Assembly (NCBI GenBank): GCA_900314565.1
Contig: OMVU01000015.1
Span: 1-64,000 of the forward strand
Source: an uncultured Eubacteriales bacterium
GTDB taxonomy: Bacteria; Bacillota; Clostridia; Lachnospirales; Lachnospiraceae
DNA: 64,000 nucleotides
Direction of reading: 5' to 3'
Shown here: piece after piece, positions 8,986-17,554 of the stretch
Numbering within the stretch: position 1 is the stretch's first letter
Layout of the letters: the number at the start of each line of letters is the position of its first letter
Program-made: the position numbers and the translations under genes
Notes under the pieces: model-generated
What the model was told of the DNA's origin: nothing
The model's database searches: none
The model's input: the letters and a program-made list of their open reading frames with translations, nothing else

Positions 8986-9039
8986 ATTATACTTTACACC
9001 ATTATTCTCTGTCTCTGATCCGTTTCCGACGAACGGCAC
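8986..9039 (-). promoter_or_regulatory. Candidate promoter and LytTR half-site before the WXG cluster
   Basis: TATAAT (8986-8991, minus strand) lies about 30 nt before the WXG-like gene. The -35 region is poor. Upstream, GCCGTTCGTCGG (9026-9037) matches the half-site seen twice at 17512-17544. This would suit an activator-dependent promoter. Confidence 0.45.
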
Positions 9040-9061
9040 GCAAAATCAGATATTCTGCAGG

Positions 9062-9310
9062 TCAGACCAGTATAAGCTCTGCCCCCGTACGGATCCCGTA
9101 ATCGCTGAGCTTTCTGTCTCTCCTGAGCACGATTCCCAGATCCTTCGATCCGAGGATCATTTCATCGATTTCCCCTCTGAGCTCCGTGTGCTCCTTCTGA
9201 CTGATCAGCTCGGAGACTTCCTCAATGATTTCCTTTACTGTTACCTCTTCCTCGATATTCATATTGTAGACGTTCTCCAGTCCGGGAACGGTAATATTCA
9301 CTACGATCAT
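9062..9310 (-). CDS. yukD: YukD/EsaB ubiquitin-like type VII protein
   Basis: This 82-aa protein has the beta-grasp pattern of YukD/EsaB: an N-terminal strand VNITVPGL, a helix VKEIIEEVSELI and a C-terminal half ending LSDYGIRTGAELILV, as in ubiquitin-like folds. It lacks a diglycine tail. In Bacillota such proteins are small cytoplasmic components required for type VII secretion. ATG at 9310 follows GGAGGTC. It sits between the EspG-like gene and the WXG cluster. Confidence 0.85.
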   Translation of the reverse strand: MIVVNITVPGLENVYNMNIEEEVTVKEIIEEVSELISQKEHTELRGEIDEMILGSKDLGIVLRRDRKLSDYGIRTGAELILV

Positions 9311-9384
9311 ACTGACCTCCGATTTTTCTTTTTCGTATCCCTCTCCCTGCCGAAGTCATGGAACTTCTGTGCCGGAGATTGATG

Positions 9385-9515
9385 TGCGCACGCACAGGGC
9401 GATGCGCAGTCAGATTTTGACTGTCCGGTCCTGTCAGATTGAAACACGCACGCACAGGGCGATGCGCAGTCATTTTTGACTGTTCTGTCCTGTCAGATTG
9501 AAACACGCACAGGAT
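9385..9515. repeat. Tandem 60-bp repeat with hairpins
   Basis: The sequence CGCACAGGGCGATGCGCAGT recurs at 9391 and 9451, with a partial third copy near 9506. Each full unit contains a small hairpin (CAGTC...GACTG, T-rich loop) and CCTGTCAGATTGAAACACGC. It fills the gap between the EspG-like gene and yukD and has no coding character. Confidence 0.75.
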
Positions 9516-9542
9516 GATGCACTTCCGGGGCAGCGCATCCTC

Positions 9543-10220
9543 TCAGCAGATAATGCGTGCGGCCGTTTCCTTCACGGCGGCTTCCATCCGGATCATCGTC
9601 CCGTTCTCCCAGACTGCACAGCAGATGAGTGCCCCCCGGCGTTCCAAAATGGTCTTTCTTCTCTCCACGGTCTCTCCGTTCACAAATTCCCGGATCGTGA
9701 GGATGGTCCTGCCGTTTTCTGAGAGAGGATCCGGAAGCCGCGTATTCTCGATCTCATACCGGTCTTCCTCCTCCAGATGGATCTCCGGGAACGTACCGTT
9801 GTCCATAAGGAATGCTGTGATCTCTCCTTCCGGGATCATCGTGATACGGTAGCGCCCCGAATTCTGCGCACTGATATTCTCGAGAAAAATGAAATCCTTC
9901 CCCGTGCCCGCTCCCGTATAAATGAGTACTTCCGGCATGGATGTGTCCGCATTTGTCAGCCAGTAAAGCCTTGGCGAGGCGTACAGCTGCAGGAAGACCT
10001 CTCCCCAGAAGCCGGCCGGGGCGAACTTCTCCCCTTCATTTTTTATGATCCCTCTCCGAAAAAGCGAAAGAAGTGTCTGTCTCACCTTCGCACTGTCCGG
10101 AGAACTGACCGGAAAGCAGGTCACCCGATGCGCTCCGCTAAGGTGCAGCAGAACGAAAAGCTCGTTTTCAGTTAAATATAAAGATCTGTCCATTTTTCCT
10201 CCGCAGCCCGGCTTTTTCAT
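9543..10220 (-). CDS. EspG/DUF5081-like type VII accessory protein
   Basis: This is a soluble protein of about 225 aa with no signal peptide or TM helix. The N-terminus (LTENELFVLLHLSGAH) and the helix LLSLFRRGIIKNEG resemble EspG-type chaperones and the DUF5081 family, which accompany ESX/Ess loci. The C-terminal half is beta-rich (TILTIREFVNGETVERRKTIL). The start ATG overlaps the stop of the LytTR gene by 4 bases, so the two are translationally coupled. A plausible role is binding one of the WXG100 pairs before export. Family assignment is uncertain. The association with the locus is clear from gene order. Confidence 0.5.
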   Translation of the reverse strand: MKKPGCGGKMDRSLYLTENELFVLLHLSGAHRVTCFPVSSPDSAKVRQTLLSLFRRGIIKNEGEKFAPAGFWGEVFLQLYASPRLYWLTNADTSMPEVLIYTGAGTGKDFIFLENISAQNSGRYRITMIPEGEITAFLMDNGTFPEIHLEEEDRYEIENTRLPDPLSENGRTILTIREFVNGETVERRKTILERRGALICCAVWENGTMIRMEAAVKETAARIIC

Positions 10221-10927
10221 CCGATCTCCCGGAACTCCTTCTTATACCGTCTCGAGACCGGCACAAAGATCCCGTCGCCCATCTCGATTTCATTGTCGGC
10301 ATAGGCCACCCGGGAGATTTTTCCAACATTGATGATGTAACTGCGATGACAGCGCCGAAAGCCGGCCGGCAGCGTCGCGCCGAGCGCGTCGATCGTGCCG
10401 TAGAAGGGATATTCCTCATCCGCAGTCCGCACAAAAAGCTTTTTGTCTCTGGCTTCAAAATAGAATATTTTCGAGTAGGAAATGAAGACCTTGCCGCTCT
10501 TCGTCTCCACCATGAACTTCTCTCCGTCATCCTCTTCCGCGCGGTCCAGGTGGGTCTGCACGAATTCTCCGTTGATCTCAGACAGCATTTCCTTTGTATA
10601 CGGGCGCAGCAAAAGAGAGTCGGGAGCGATTCCCGGCTTCAGGTATTCGAGGGGCGACACCGCTGCGTCCGCAATCAGCATGAGCAGAGCGTTCTCGCAT
10701 CGTTTCCGCAGAGACCGCAGCTCCGTGACCGTCTGCCCCTTAAGGAATTCATAGTACAGGAGATCCGGATCGTTACGCTCTTCCAGTGCGGACAGAAGCT
10801 CTGAAGAATTCTCCGCCTCCCGGAATTCCATATCTTCCTCAGGAAGTCTTTCGATTTTTTTCCACAGAGAGCTGCGGATCGCGTCGCGCTCCGCAGCCCT
10901 CCTGTCATATGCAACCACATGGATCAT
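10217..10927 (-). CDS. LytTR-family DNA-binding regulator with degenerate receiver
   Basis: This regulator has 236 aa. The C-terminal LytTR domain (about 130-236) shows KSGKVFISYSKIFYFEARDK, GFRRCHRSYIINV and PVSRRYKKEF. The N-terminal half has the length of a receiver domain. The phospho-acceptor Asp is replaced by Glu (PDLLYYEF), the switch Lys by Arg (LLLRPY) and the acidic pocket is reduced (AYDRRA). It should not be controlled by ordinary phosphotransfer. It starts 4 bases from the essC stop and overlaps the next gene, so it is co-transcribed with the secretion genes. Candidate operators of the LytTR type lie at 17512-17544 and 9026-9037. Confidence 0.88.
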   Translation of the reverse strand: MIHVVAYDRRAAERDAIRSSLWKKIERLPEEDMEFREAENSSELLSALEERNDPDLLYYEFLKGQTVTELRSLRKRCENALLMLIADAAVSPLEYLKPGIAPDSLLLRPYTKEMLSEINGEFVQTHLDRAEEDDGEKFMVETKSGKVFISYSKIFYFEARDKKLFVRTADEEYPFYGTIDALGATLPAGFRRCHRSYIINVGKISRVAYADNEIEMGDGIFVPVSRRYKKEFREIG

Positions 10928-10930
10928 TGG

Positions 10931-13900
10931 TCAACCTCGATACATCGGAACAACGATTTTTTCGATTTTTGCCTGCTTATCCTCAGACGGTATGATTCCG
11001 ATTCCGGGCTTCAGGCTCTTTCCGACGTCTCTGAAACTCACATTGGCAAATTCAAACATCTTCTGCTTCGAATCATTGAGCCGCCCGCCAAACCGGACGC
11101 CTGCACACACGTCGCACATTTCCCTGACCACGGGATTCGACATGAGCGTCATCTGATCCGCATCCTTTATCTCCGCATAGAGATAGACGTTGTAGAAACG
11201 GCCCTTCGTCGCGATCAGCTCAACGACCGGCTTCCCGTTCGCAGCGGGAGAGGCCGGATCGAAGACCTCCCGGATAAAGCTTCCGAGGTCGCCGATAAAG
11301 AGATTGATCCTCTGCGATGCGAGCGTCGCCTTGAAAGTCTCCTCCTCGGAAAGTCTGTCATCCAGACATTTTTTCTTGAGAGGGATCCGTTTTCTCATTT
11401 CCTCGAAGACATACTTCAAAAGCTCATAGGTCGTCTCACCGTCGGCTGCCCGGCGGATCCCGAGGTCTTTCGAAATTGCCTCAAATGTATTATCCCTGTT
11501 CTCGAAGATCAGATTCGTCTCTTTTCTCTCTGCCGCGGACAGAATGAGATTCTTCATATAGACAGACTTTCCGCTGCCTCTCGTTCCTGTGACAAAGAAG
11601 ATATAATGTTCGAACAGATCCGGGCCGCAGATCTCCGCGTCCTCCTCGTTATACGCAGCAGGAAGCCTGCGCGGATCCGCCAGCATCTTCCCGTAATCGG
11701 GAAGTTTGACGAACTCCTCCCGGACCGGCTTATCCGGGATCGTCGGGATCCTCCTCGCCGGAAGAGACTTCCATGCGGCGTTCATCCGCTCGATCTTCTC
11801 CCGGATCATATCGTTCCGCAGAGGTCCTTCCGCCGACTCAGCGGCCAGTGCCGTCTGGAACTCGATGATCTTGTTGCCGTAGCCGATCAGGCCGCGCCCC
11901 TTGATATTCGCTTCCGGAAGCACTTCAGGCCGCAGAACATGCAGGATCTCGCCATAGGCATAGGCGTCCTGCATTTCCAGGCAGATGCCTGTCCGGAAGT
12001 TCTCAGCCATTCTGGTCGGGATCTCCTTGGCCCCGATACCGCCGGCGGAGACCAGCAGGAATATGCCGTACCCTACGCCCTCCTTGACCAGCTGGCTCAT
12101 GACCGCCTCGTATGCCTCCCCGGTCTTCTCGTGGAAGCTCCCGTAATTGTCGATCACGATGAGGATCGCAGGGACCGTCCATCCGTTGTGATTAACATAA
12201 TCCGTGAAATTCGTGCCCTTAAAGAGCCGTTTTCTCTCGGAAATGATCTTTCCGATCAGCGTGAAGAACTTCGCGATCCGGTCGTTCTCAGTATCTGCAT
12301 CGGTGAGAACGCCTCCGACATGGACTGAATCCTCAAACACCGTAAGCATCTGTGAGCTGAAGTCAAGCGCGTAAACGTTCAGCTGCTCCGGTGAATAGTG
12401 CGAGCAGAGCGAGAAGACCGCAGTCTGCAGGAATGTGGACTTTCCGGTCGAGACTGTTCCGCAGACCATGTGATGGCCGCCGGACGCAAAGTCGATTCCT
12501 ACGTCCATCTGCGCCTGATTCTCGGGATCATCACCGAAACCGACCGTTGCGCCGAGGCGGAACCGCTTCGGTGCGCCCGGCCAGTTCCGTCCGTCGAAAC
12601 ATCTGCCCGTAAAGCTCTGCAGCTCGCTTAAATACAGCCTGCCGGAAAGGACCGGCAGCCAGAGCTTTCTGACTTCACGGATCCCACTCTCCACAGCCTC
12701 TGCTGCGAGATACTCGACGACCGACTGCAGCTGTGTCATCGCCTTCTGCTCCGGCAGGCGCTTCCGCTGCGCAGCAGCCTCCGAAATGACGAGCTTCGGG
12801 TCACCCGTGTAGGTCCCGCGGAGGACAAGTGTACGGTAAACCGAAATTAAATCGGATATCCGCATATTGTTGAACTGATTTCTCTCATAATCCGGCTGGA
12901 TCGCCTGTACTTTCTCATAGAAGAAATCCGCGAACTCGGTCTGGCTCATAAAGTCAAAGCCCGGCGCGCAGACATTTTCAGAAAGCGCATTCTGTGTCTG
13001 CCCGAGAATACCGAGGAGCTGGCCGATCCACTTGACTTTCTGCTCCTCCTTGAGCCTCAGCTTCGTATGGCTTCCCGCCAGGTCGACCTTTCCGGATGCG
13101 GACAGCATCTGTGCGATCAGAATGCTGCGCCCGCCCAGTTCCCTGTCAAAGGACGCACCGGACCACCCGGACTGAAAGAGTTCAAAGATCTCATCGTTAC
13201 CGACCTGCATGTAGCATCTGCCTGTCTGTGTCAGGAATGCAGCATCCGGACGGTGCAGCATTTCCATGGAATCCTCCTTGTTCTGGACACGGAGGCAGAG
13301 CTTAAAGCGCGAGTTCGCCCAGATATTGCCGTCGACCGTCCCGGACGGCCTCTGCGTTGCGAGGATCAGATGTACACCAAGGCTTCGTCCGACCTGGGCG
13401 ACAGAGATCAGCTCCTTCATGAACTCCGGCTGCTCCCTTTTAAGCTCCGCGAACTCGTCGATAATGATGAGCAGATGCTGCATCGGCTCATCCGCCTCCC
13501 CCGCCTTATAAAGCGAAGTGTACGCGTCGATCCTGTTCACACCGTACTCGGCAAAGATCCTCTGTCTGCGGTGAATTTCACTGTTGATCGAGATCATGGC
13601 CCGATTGACCTGATTTCCGGAGAGATTGGAAATCGCTCCGACCATATGGGGCAGGCCTTCGAAGAGATTTGCCATTCCGCCGCCCTTATAGTCGATGATA
13701 AAGAAGCCCACATCCTCCGGACTGTAGTTGACAGCCAGAGAAAGGATATAGGTCTGCAGCGTCTCGGACTTACCGGAGCCTGTCGTGCCCGCGACAAGGC
13801 CGTGCGGACCGTGATACTTTTCGTGCAGGTCGAGATAACAGGGCCGATTGCCTCCCTTAAAGCCGACCAGCGCTTTCATGGAACTCGTCGGATCCGACAG

Positions 13901-15937
13901 ATTCCACCGCTCCGACGCATTCAGCGCCTCAGGAGCCGTCACGCCGTACATATCGAAGAAGGAGAGCATATTCGGGATCTCGCCGTCCTCACCGGACTCC
14001 GTCACACGGATATTTCCCAGCGTTTTGGCAAGCCTTGCCACACGCTCCGGGGCGACCTCGTCGAATTTGACCTTCTGACCGTCCTCAAAGCGGTCGTGCG
14101 TGTAGGTAATGCTGTTATAAGCACAGTTCACGATGCACTCGCACTCATTGGGGAGGCTCTTCATCATATCCGCGAGGAAAATCGTGGACAGTCCGAGATC
14201 TACTTTCCGCTCAAACACAAAGTTCGCGATGATCGAGCCCTCAATGAGACGCGGATCCGTGACGATCATAATATACTGCGGCTTCGCGATCCCGCTGTTT
14301 CCTGCGCCGTCTTCCTCCATTCGGTTCCGGAAGATCTGCGCCAGCGCGTAGAACACGTCGCCGGTCTCGTCCGGGTTCGTAGCGATATAGCGGATCTTGC
14401 GGTCTTCCGACCAGACATGCGGGAACCAGTACATGAAATTCCATGCGTCCCGGTCAATATCGCTCATCCCGTCATAGATGAGGGCAAGCTTTACATCCGT
14501 ATAGCAGTTCGCCGTCACGATCTGTGTGATCAGTGTACGAACGACATCGACGGCCTCGCTGCGGCTCTTTTTCCCGACGACACCGATCAGATGCTCCTTG
14601 CGGACATCCAGAAGAACGGGGACATTGGTCAGCTTCTTAAAATGCTCCCTGATCTGCCTCGGCTGATCCGCCAGTTCGTCGTCGATCATCATGAGGCGTT
14701 CCTTCGGAATAATGATCTCCTCCTGAAAATCCACGGTCCCCATTCCGATGCGGTAGCTCATGAAATCGGGATGGGTCGCGTTGCGGTTCCAGAGGATCCC
14801 CGAATCCTCATTAAGGTCGCAGCAGCTCTCCGCATCGCTGTAAAAGTCATTGAGATTTCTCTGATTATCGGCGTACTTCACCTCGAGATCACGCCAGATA
14901 TCTGCAAGATAGTTCTTATAGCGCCGCTCCCTGTTGGCTTCGCTTTCAGCATTCATGCGTTCCTGGTACCGCATATTTTTGATGGCCCAGAAGACTCCGA
15001 CACCGGCCGATGTCAGGGCCATGACAATACCCGTGTACATAAAAGCCGACCGCGCCGTTCCGCTCGTGTTGGCGAGCACGATGGACATGAACGCCGTGAT
15101 GAGCATGGGGAGCGCCATGGTAAAGGAAGGACCGATCCGCATAAAAAGCGGCATTTTCGGCACTTCATGTTTGTTCGGAGGTGCATCGATCTCGACCTGT
15201 TCCGTATGAAGGACCGGCATGATGCGGGGTGCGCGGTGGAATTCCGCGATCGCAGCCTTTTTCTTCTTTCCGGGCGCCGTTGACATCCGTTCGATCTGTT
15301 CGGCACTCAGACGCGTTCTGCGCACTTCAAAGCCTTCCCGCGCGTGGACGGCGAGCATGCTGCCGAGATAAACGATATTCAGCCTGAAAATTCGAATACT
15401 GTCGCCGAAACGAAGCGGGACCGGGGCATTTTTCTCGATGCGCTGTGAATTCACATAGGTACCGTTCGTAGAACAGTCAATGATATAGGCGCTGCCGTTC
15501 CGCAGCTCAATCTTGCAGTGAGGATACCGGGTGACCAGATTATCCAGCGCATAGCAGATCACATTGTTCTCGAGCGATCCGACGGTAATGACACCGTTCG
15601 CTCCCAGCGGATACTTGCGGTAGACGTTGAACGGATTCGTCTGCTCATAGGCCAGCATCGTAAAATGAGAACCGGATACCTCTATATCCAGGCTGATCCC
15701 GTCCCGTATGAAGGCACCTTCCGGAAGCGGGCGATGGTTCACATTTGAAGACACACGATAATCACCGGGACGAAGCCACCATCCGCGCTTCTCATCCTTC
15801 TCCAGGTGAAGAAGGACATCCCTGCGCAGACCGAAAAGCTTCTTCTCGATCATGATCTGCATCTTCGGATTTCCGCGGTCCATGAGGACTACCTCACGGA
15901 ACGCGCTCATACTGTACATGGACAAAACGATGCTCAT
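10931..15937 (-). CDS. essC: EssC-type FtsK/SpoIIIE ATPase of type VII secretion
   Basis: This is the membrane motor of 1668 aa. Residues 1-90 may form a degenerate first FHA-like fold. A clear FHA domain follows (about 105-190: GSLENNV, CSTNGTYVN). There are two TM helices at about 269-312. Three P-loop domains come next: D1 with GTTGSGKSE (about 714) and IIIDEFAEL (about 820); D2 with GTVSTGKST (about 1159) and IVIDNYGS; D3 with GTRGSGKSV (about 1449) and LFIGDLGS. D1 keeps the catalytic Glu of Walker B and D2/D3 do not, as in known EssC proteins. ATG at 15937 follows GGAGGA at 7 nt. It is somewhat longer than the roughly 1480-aa staphylococcal EssC. Its substrates should be the six WXG100-like proteins nearby and their partners. 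Confidence 0.95.
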   Translation of the reverse strand: MSIVLSMYSMSAFREVVLMDRGNPKMQIMIEKKLFGLRRDVLLHLEKDEKRGWWLRPGDYRVSSNVNHRPLPEGAFIRDGISLDIEVSGSHFTMLAYEQTNPFNVYRKYPLGANGVITVGSLENNVICYALDNLVTRYPHCKIELRNGSAYIIDCSTNGTYVNSQRIEKNAPVPLRFGDSIRIFRLNIVYLGSMLAVHAREGFEVRRTRLSAEQIERMSTAPGKKKKAAIAEFHRAPRIMPVLHTEQVEIDAPPNKHEVPKMPLFMRIGPSFTMALPMLITAFMSIVLANTSGTARSAFMYTGIVMALTSAGVGVFWAIKNMRYQERMNAESEANRERRYKNYLADIWRDLEVKYADNQRNLNDFYSDAESCCDLNEDSGILWNRNATHPDFMSYRIGMGTVDFQEEIIIPKERLMMIDDELADQPRQIREHFKKLTNVPVLLDVRKEHLIGVVGKKSRSEAVDVVRTLITQIVTANCYTDVKLALIYDGMSDIDRDAWNFMYWFPHVWSEDRKIRYIATNPDETGDVFYALAQIFRNRMEEDGAGNSGIAKPQYIMIVTDPRLIEGSIIANFVFERKVDLGLSTIFLADMMKSLPNECECIVNCAYNSITYTHDRFEDGQKVKFDEVAPERVARLAKTLGNIRVTESGEDGEIPNMLSFFDMYGVTAPEALNASERWNLSDPTSSMKALVGFKGGNRPCYLDLHEKYHGPHGLVAGTTGSGKSETLQTYILSLAVNYSPEDVGFFIIDYKGGGMANLFEGLPHMVGAISNLSGNQVNRAMISINSEIHRRQRIFAEYGVNRIDAYTSLYKAGEADEPMQHLLIIIDEFAELKREQPEFMKELISVAQVGRSLGVHLILATQRPSGTVDGNIWANSRFKLCLRVQNKEDSMEMLHRPDAAFLTQTGRCYMQVGNDEIFELFQSGWSGASFDRELGGRSILIAQMLSASGKVDLAGSHTKLRLKEEQKVKWIGQLLGILGQTQNALSENVCAPGFDFMSQTEFADFFYEKVQAIQPDYERNQFNNMRISDLISVYRTLVLRGTYTGDPKLVISEAAAQRKRLPEQKAMTQLQSVVEYLAAEAVESGIREVRKLWLPVLSGRLYLSELQSFTGRCFDGRNWPGAPKRFRLGATVGFGDDPENQAQMDVGIDFASGGHHMVCGTVSTGKSTFLQTAVFSLCSHYSPEQLNVYALDFSSQMLTVFEDSVHVGGVLTDADTENDRIAKFFTLIGKIISERKRLFKGTNFTDYVNHNGWTVPAILIVIDNYGSFHEKTGEAYEAVMSQLVKEGVGYGIFLLVSAGGIGAKEIPTRMAENFRTGICLEMQDAYAYGEILHVLRPEVLPEANIKGRGLIGYGNKIIEFQTALAAESAEGPLRNDMIREKIERMNAAWKSLPARRIPTIPDKPVREEFVKLPDYGKMLADPRRLPAAYNEEDAEICGPDLFEHYIFFVTGTRGSGKSVYMKNLILSAAERKETNLIFENRDNTFEAISKDLGIRRAADGETTYELLKYVFEEMRKRIPLKKKCLDDRLSEEETFKATLASQRINLFIGDLGSFIREVFDPASPAANGKPVVELIATKGRFYNVYLYAEIKDADQMTLMSNPVVREMCDVCAGVRFGGRLNDSKQKMFEFANVSFRDVGKSLKPGIGIIPSEDKQAKIEKIVVPMYRG

Positions 15938-15982
15938 AAGCGGTCCTCCATTCGGACGTCTGCTCCAATGTCTTAACGCACC

Positions 15983-16026
15983 GACACCCCGGTGGATGGT
16001 TCCGCCGGGGATACAGTGTCTTTTTT
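15983..16026 (+). terminator. Hairpin followed by T6 on the plus strand
   Basis: GACAC/GTGTC and CCCCGG/CCGGGG (15983-16020) form a bulged stem followed by TTTTTT at 16021. Read on the plus strand this is an intrinsic terminator with no plus-strand gene before it. It may stop antisense transcription, or act as structure in the essC leader. Confidence 0.5.
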
Positions 16027-16060
16027 CTTACAAAAACTTTCCGCATGCATCAGCGGCCGA

Positions 16061-16310
16061 CTGCAGCTGATTGCAGTCGATTGCGGTCGATTGCAGTCAA
16101 TCGCAGTCGATTGCGGTCGATTGCGGGGCACTGCAGTCGATCGCAGTCGATTGCGGGACACTGCAGTCGATCGCAGTCGATTGCGGGACACTGCAGTCGA
16201 TCGCAGTCGATTGCGGTACACTGCAGTCGATCGCAGTCGATTGCGGTACACTGCAGTCAATTGCAGTCGATTGCGGTACACTGCAGTCAATTGCAGTCGA
16301 TTGCGGTACA
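16061..16310. repeat. Decamer-based tandem array upstream of essC
   Basis: About 25 contiguous 10-bp units of the form TTGC(A/G)GTCGA fill this stretch. From 16131 they are organised as six 30-bp higher-order units (CTGCAGTCGATCGCAGTCGA plus TTGCGGKACA). The 10-bp period puts every unit on nearly the same face of the helix. There are no unique spacers, so it is not a CRISPR array. Confidence 0.95.
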
Positions 16311-16326
16311 CTGCTCTTCATGGGAA

Positions 16327-16538
16327 TTGTATAAACATTCAAACGGCTTCCGCGCCAAGAACTTCTACCATTCACTCAAGATGTGGAAAAGCATTCGCAA
16401 AAATCGTTAACTCGCTGCGCTCAGACAAAACGGTTTTTGCTCATTCCACATCTTTCGTTCATGAAGAAAGTTCTACGGCTTGTGCAGATTGTTTGAATGT
16501 TCACACAATTCCATTTCAAGCAGCGTTTCGCAATCTCT
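16327..16538 (-). repeat. About 210-bp palindromic dispersed element, copy A
   Basis: On the minus strand this matches the copy at 33931-34139 almost base for base: GAATTGTGTGAAC, CAATCTGCACAAGCC, AAAGATGTGGAATGAGC and ending GAATGTTTATACAA. The two halves are imperfect inverted repeats, so the element can fold into one long hairpin. No reading frame is conserved. Confidence 0.9.
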
Positions 16539-16588
16539 CAAATAGAGCTGTGCGGTGAGATAATTCGTCGAAGCCGGAGCCGTCCGGA

Positions 16589-16900
16589 TCAAACGAACTC
16601 AGCGGTCTTCAGGCTGCCGGAAAGCTCAACGTTCGTGCGCTCGGCGTTCTCGTAGATCGTTGCCATCTCACTCAGATTCGTGGAGCTCTTGACGATCTTG
16701 TTGTACATCTGTGTCATGCCCGTCTCTGTGCTCTTGAGCTTTGTATAGTAAGCATTTGCCGCTTCACCGGACCATGTGGAACTGAGCTCCTGAACGATGT
16801 TAAGCATGCTTGTCGTCAGATTCCTGATATTTCCGCCCGCTGTAAGAAATGCCTGGGACGCGTTATTTAACTCGGATGCTGTTACACGAATAGTAGCCAT
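16589..16900 (-). CDS. WXG100/ESAT-6-like protein
   Basis: This is a typical WXG100 protein of 103 aa. Its sequence begins MATIRVTASELNNASQAF, has TWSGEAANAYYTKL at the turn and ends LSGSLKTAEFV. It contains no Cys. The start follows AAAGGAGAA. It lies between the ESAT-6-like gene and essC, the position usually held by the core EsxA-type substrate, and is probably co-secreted with the protein at 17110-17403. Confidence 0.93.
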   Translation of the reverse strand: MATIRVTASELNNASQAFLTAGGNIRNLTTSMLNIVQELSSTWSGEAANAYYTKLKSTETGMTQMYNKIVKSSTNLSEMATIYENAERTNVELSGSLKTAEFV

Positions 16901-17109
16901 GATTTTTCTCCTTTACTCTATAAGTCCTCGGCCTTCCGGCCGTCTCTCATTCTTTCTTCTTTCCCCCGGATCATTCCGGTACGCACTGCGCACGTCTGCG
17001 ATCTGCCGGAGGCTTTTATTCTTCATCGCGAGCAAGCCCTGCCGATTTGAAGCTTTTTTCTGCTCACTGTCACGGTATTTGTATTCTGCTCCCTCACCGG
17101 GATCTTTCC

Positions 17110-17403
17110 TTACTTGGACTGCGCGATCGTAATCGCCTGCTGCTCAGCCGCCTCATATCCCTGCGCTGCAACTTCGAGCTGTGTCACGTAATCCTGCATG
17201 ACCGTCTTAAATGTCTCCATCTCGCTGTGAAGTGTAGTGAAATTATTGTGGAAAGCTCTCTGCGCATCGCCCTCATATGTTGTAGCGAGCGTGCTCTCTG
17301 TGCTGACCAGGTTGCCCATTTCCGTTGAGAACTGTGAAATGTACCCGTTAAGCTCCGCTGCCTTTGCCCTCAGTTCAGAAGATGTTACTTTGTATTCAGC
17401 CAT
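17110..17403 (-). CDS. ESAT-6/WXG100-like protein with Y-E-G in place of W-x-G
   Basis: This 97-aa protein (MAEYKVTSSELRAKAAEL...) has two long helices around TYEGDAQRAFHNNF, where Tyr replaces the family Trp. ATG at 17403 follows GGAGG, which rules out longer upstream starts. It is the first gene after the candidate LytTR operator and is likely to form a pair with the WXG100 protein at 16589-16900. Confidence 0.85.
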   Translation of the reverse strand: MAEYKVTSSELRAKAAELNGYISQFSTEMGNLVSTESTLATTYEGDAQRAFHNNFTTLHSEMETFKTVMQDYVTQLEVAAQGYEAAEQQAITIAQSK

Positions 17404-17476
17404 GATAAAACCTCCATTATTTCTCTTTCTTTTTGTATTTTTGTTTTGTTCTGTATATGTCTTTCTGATGGTTAAA

Positions 17477-17544
17477 AGATAACACATCCTCCGTGCACTT
17501 TGTAAAAATCCGACGAACGGTCACCTTAATTTGACGAATGGTCA
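17477..17544 (-). promoter_or_regulatory. Promoter with LytTR-type direct repeat
   Basis: On the minus strand TTATCT (17477-17482) is a fair -10 with a poor -35 (TTACAA, 17500-17505). Directly upstream lie TGACCGTTCGTC (17512-17523) and TGACCATTCGTC (17533-17544), 11 of 12 bases identical and exactly 21 bp apart. Two such repeats on one face of the helix next to a weak -35 are typical of LytTR activators. The likely regulator is the product of 10217-10927. Confidence 0.65.
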
Positions 17545-17554
17545 ATTGGGCAAC

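Noticed and set aside
13067..15283. Long open frame on the plus strand opposite essC
   Set aside because: It lies antisense to a well-supported FtsK/EssC gene, has no family signature and no start signals.
16061..16310. CRISPR array
   Set aside because: The units are contiguous and lack unique spacers, and no cas genes are near. It is a tandem repeat.
16045..16410. Repetitive short proteins encoded in the decamer array
   Set aside because: Because the unit length (30) is divisible by three, several frames stay open on both strands. None has a ribosome-binding site.
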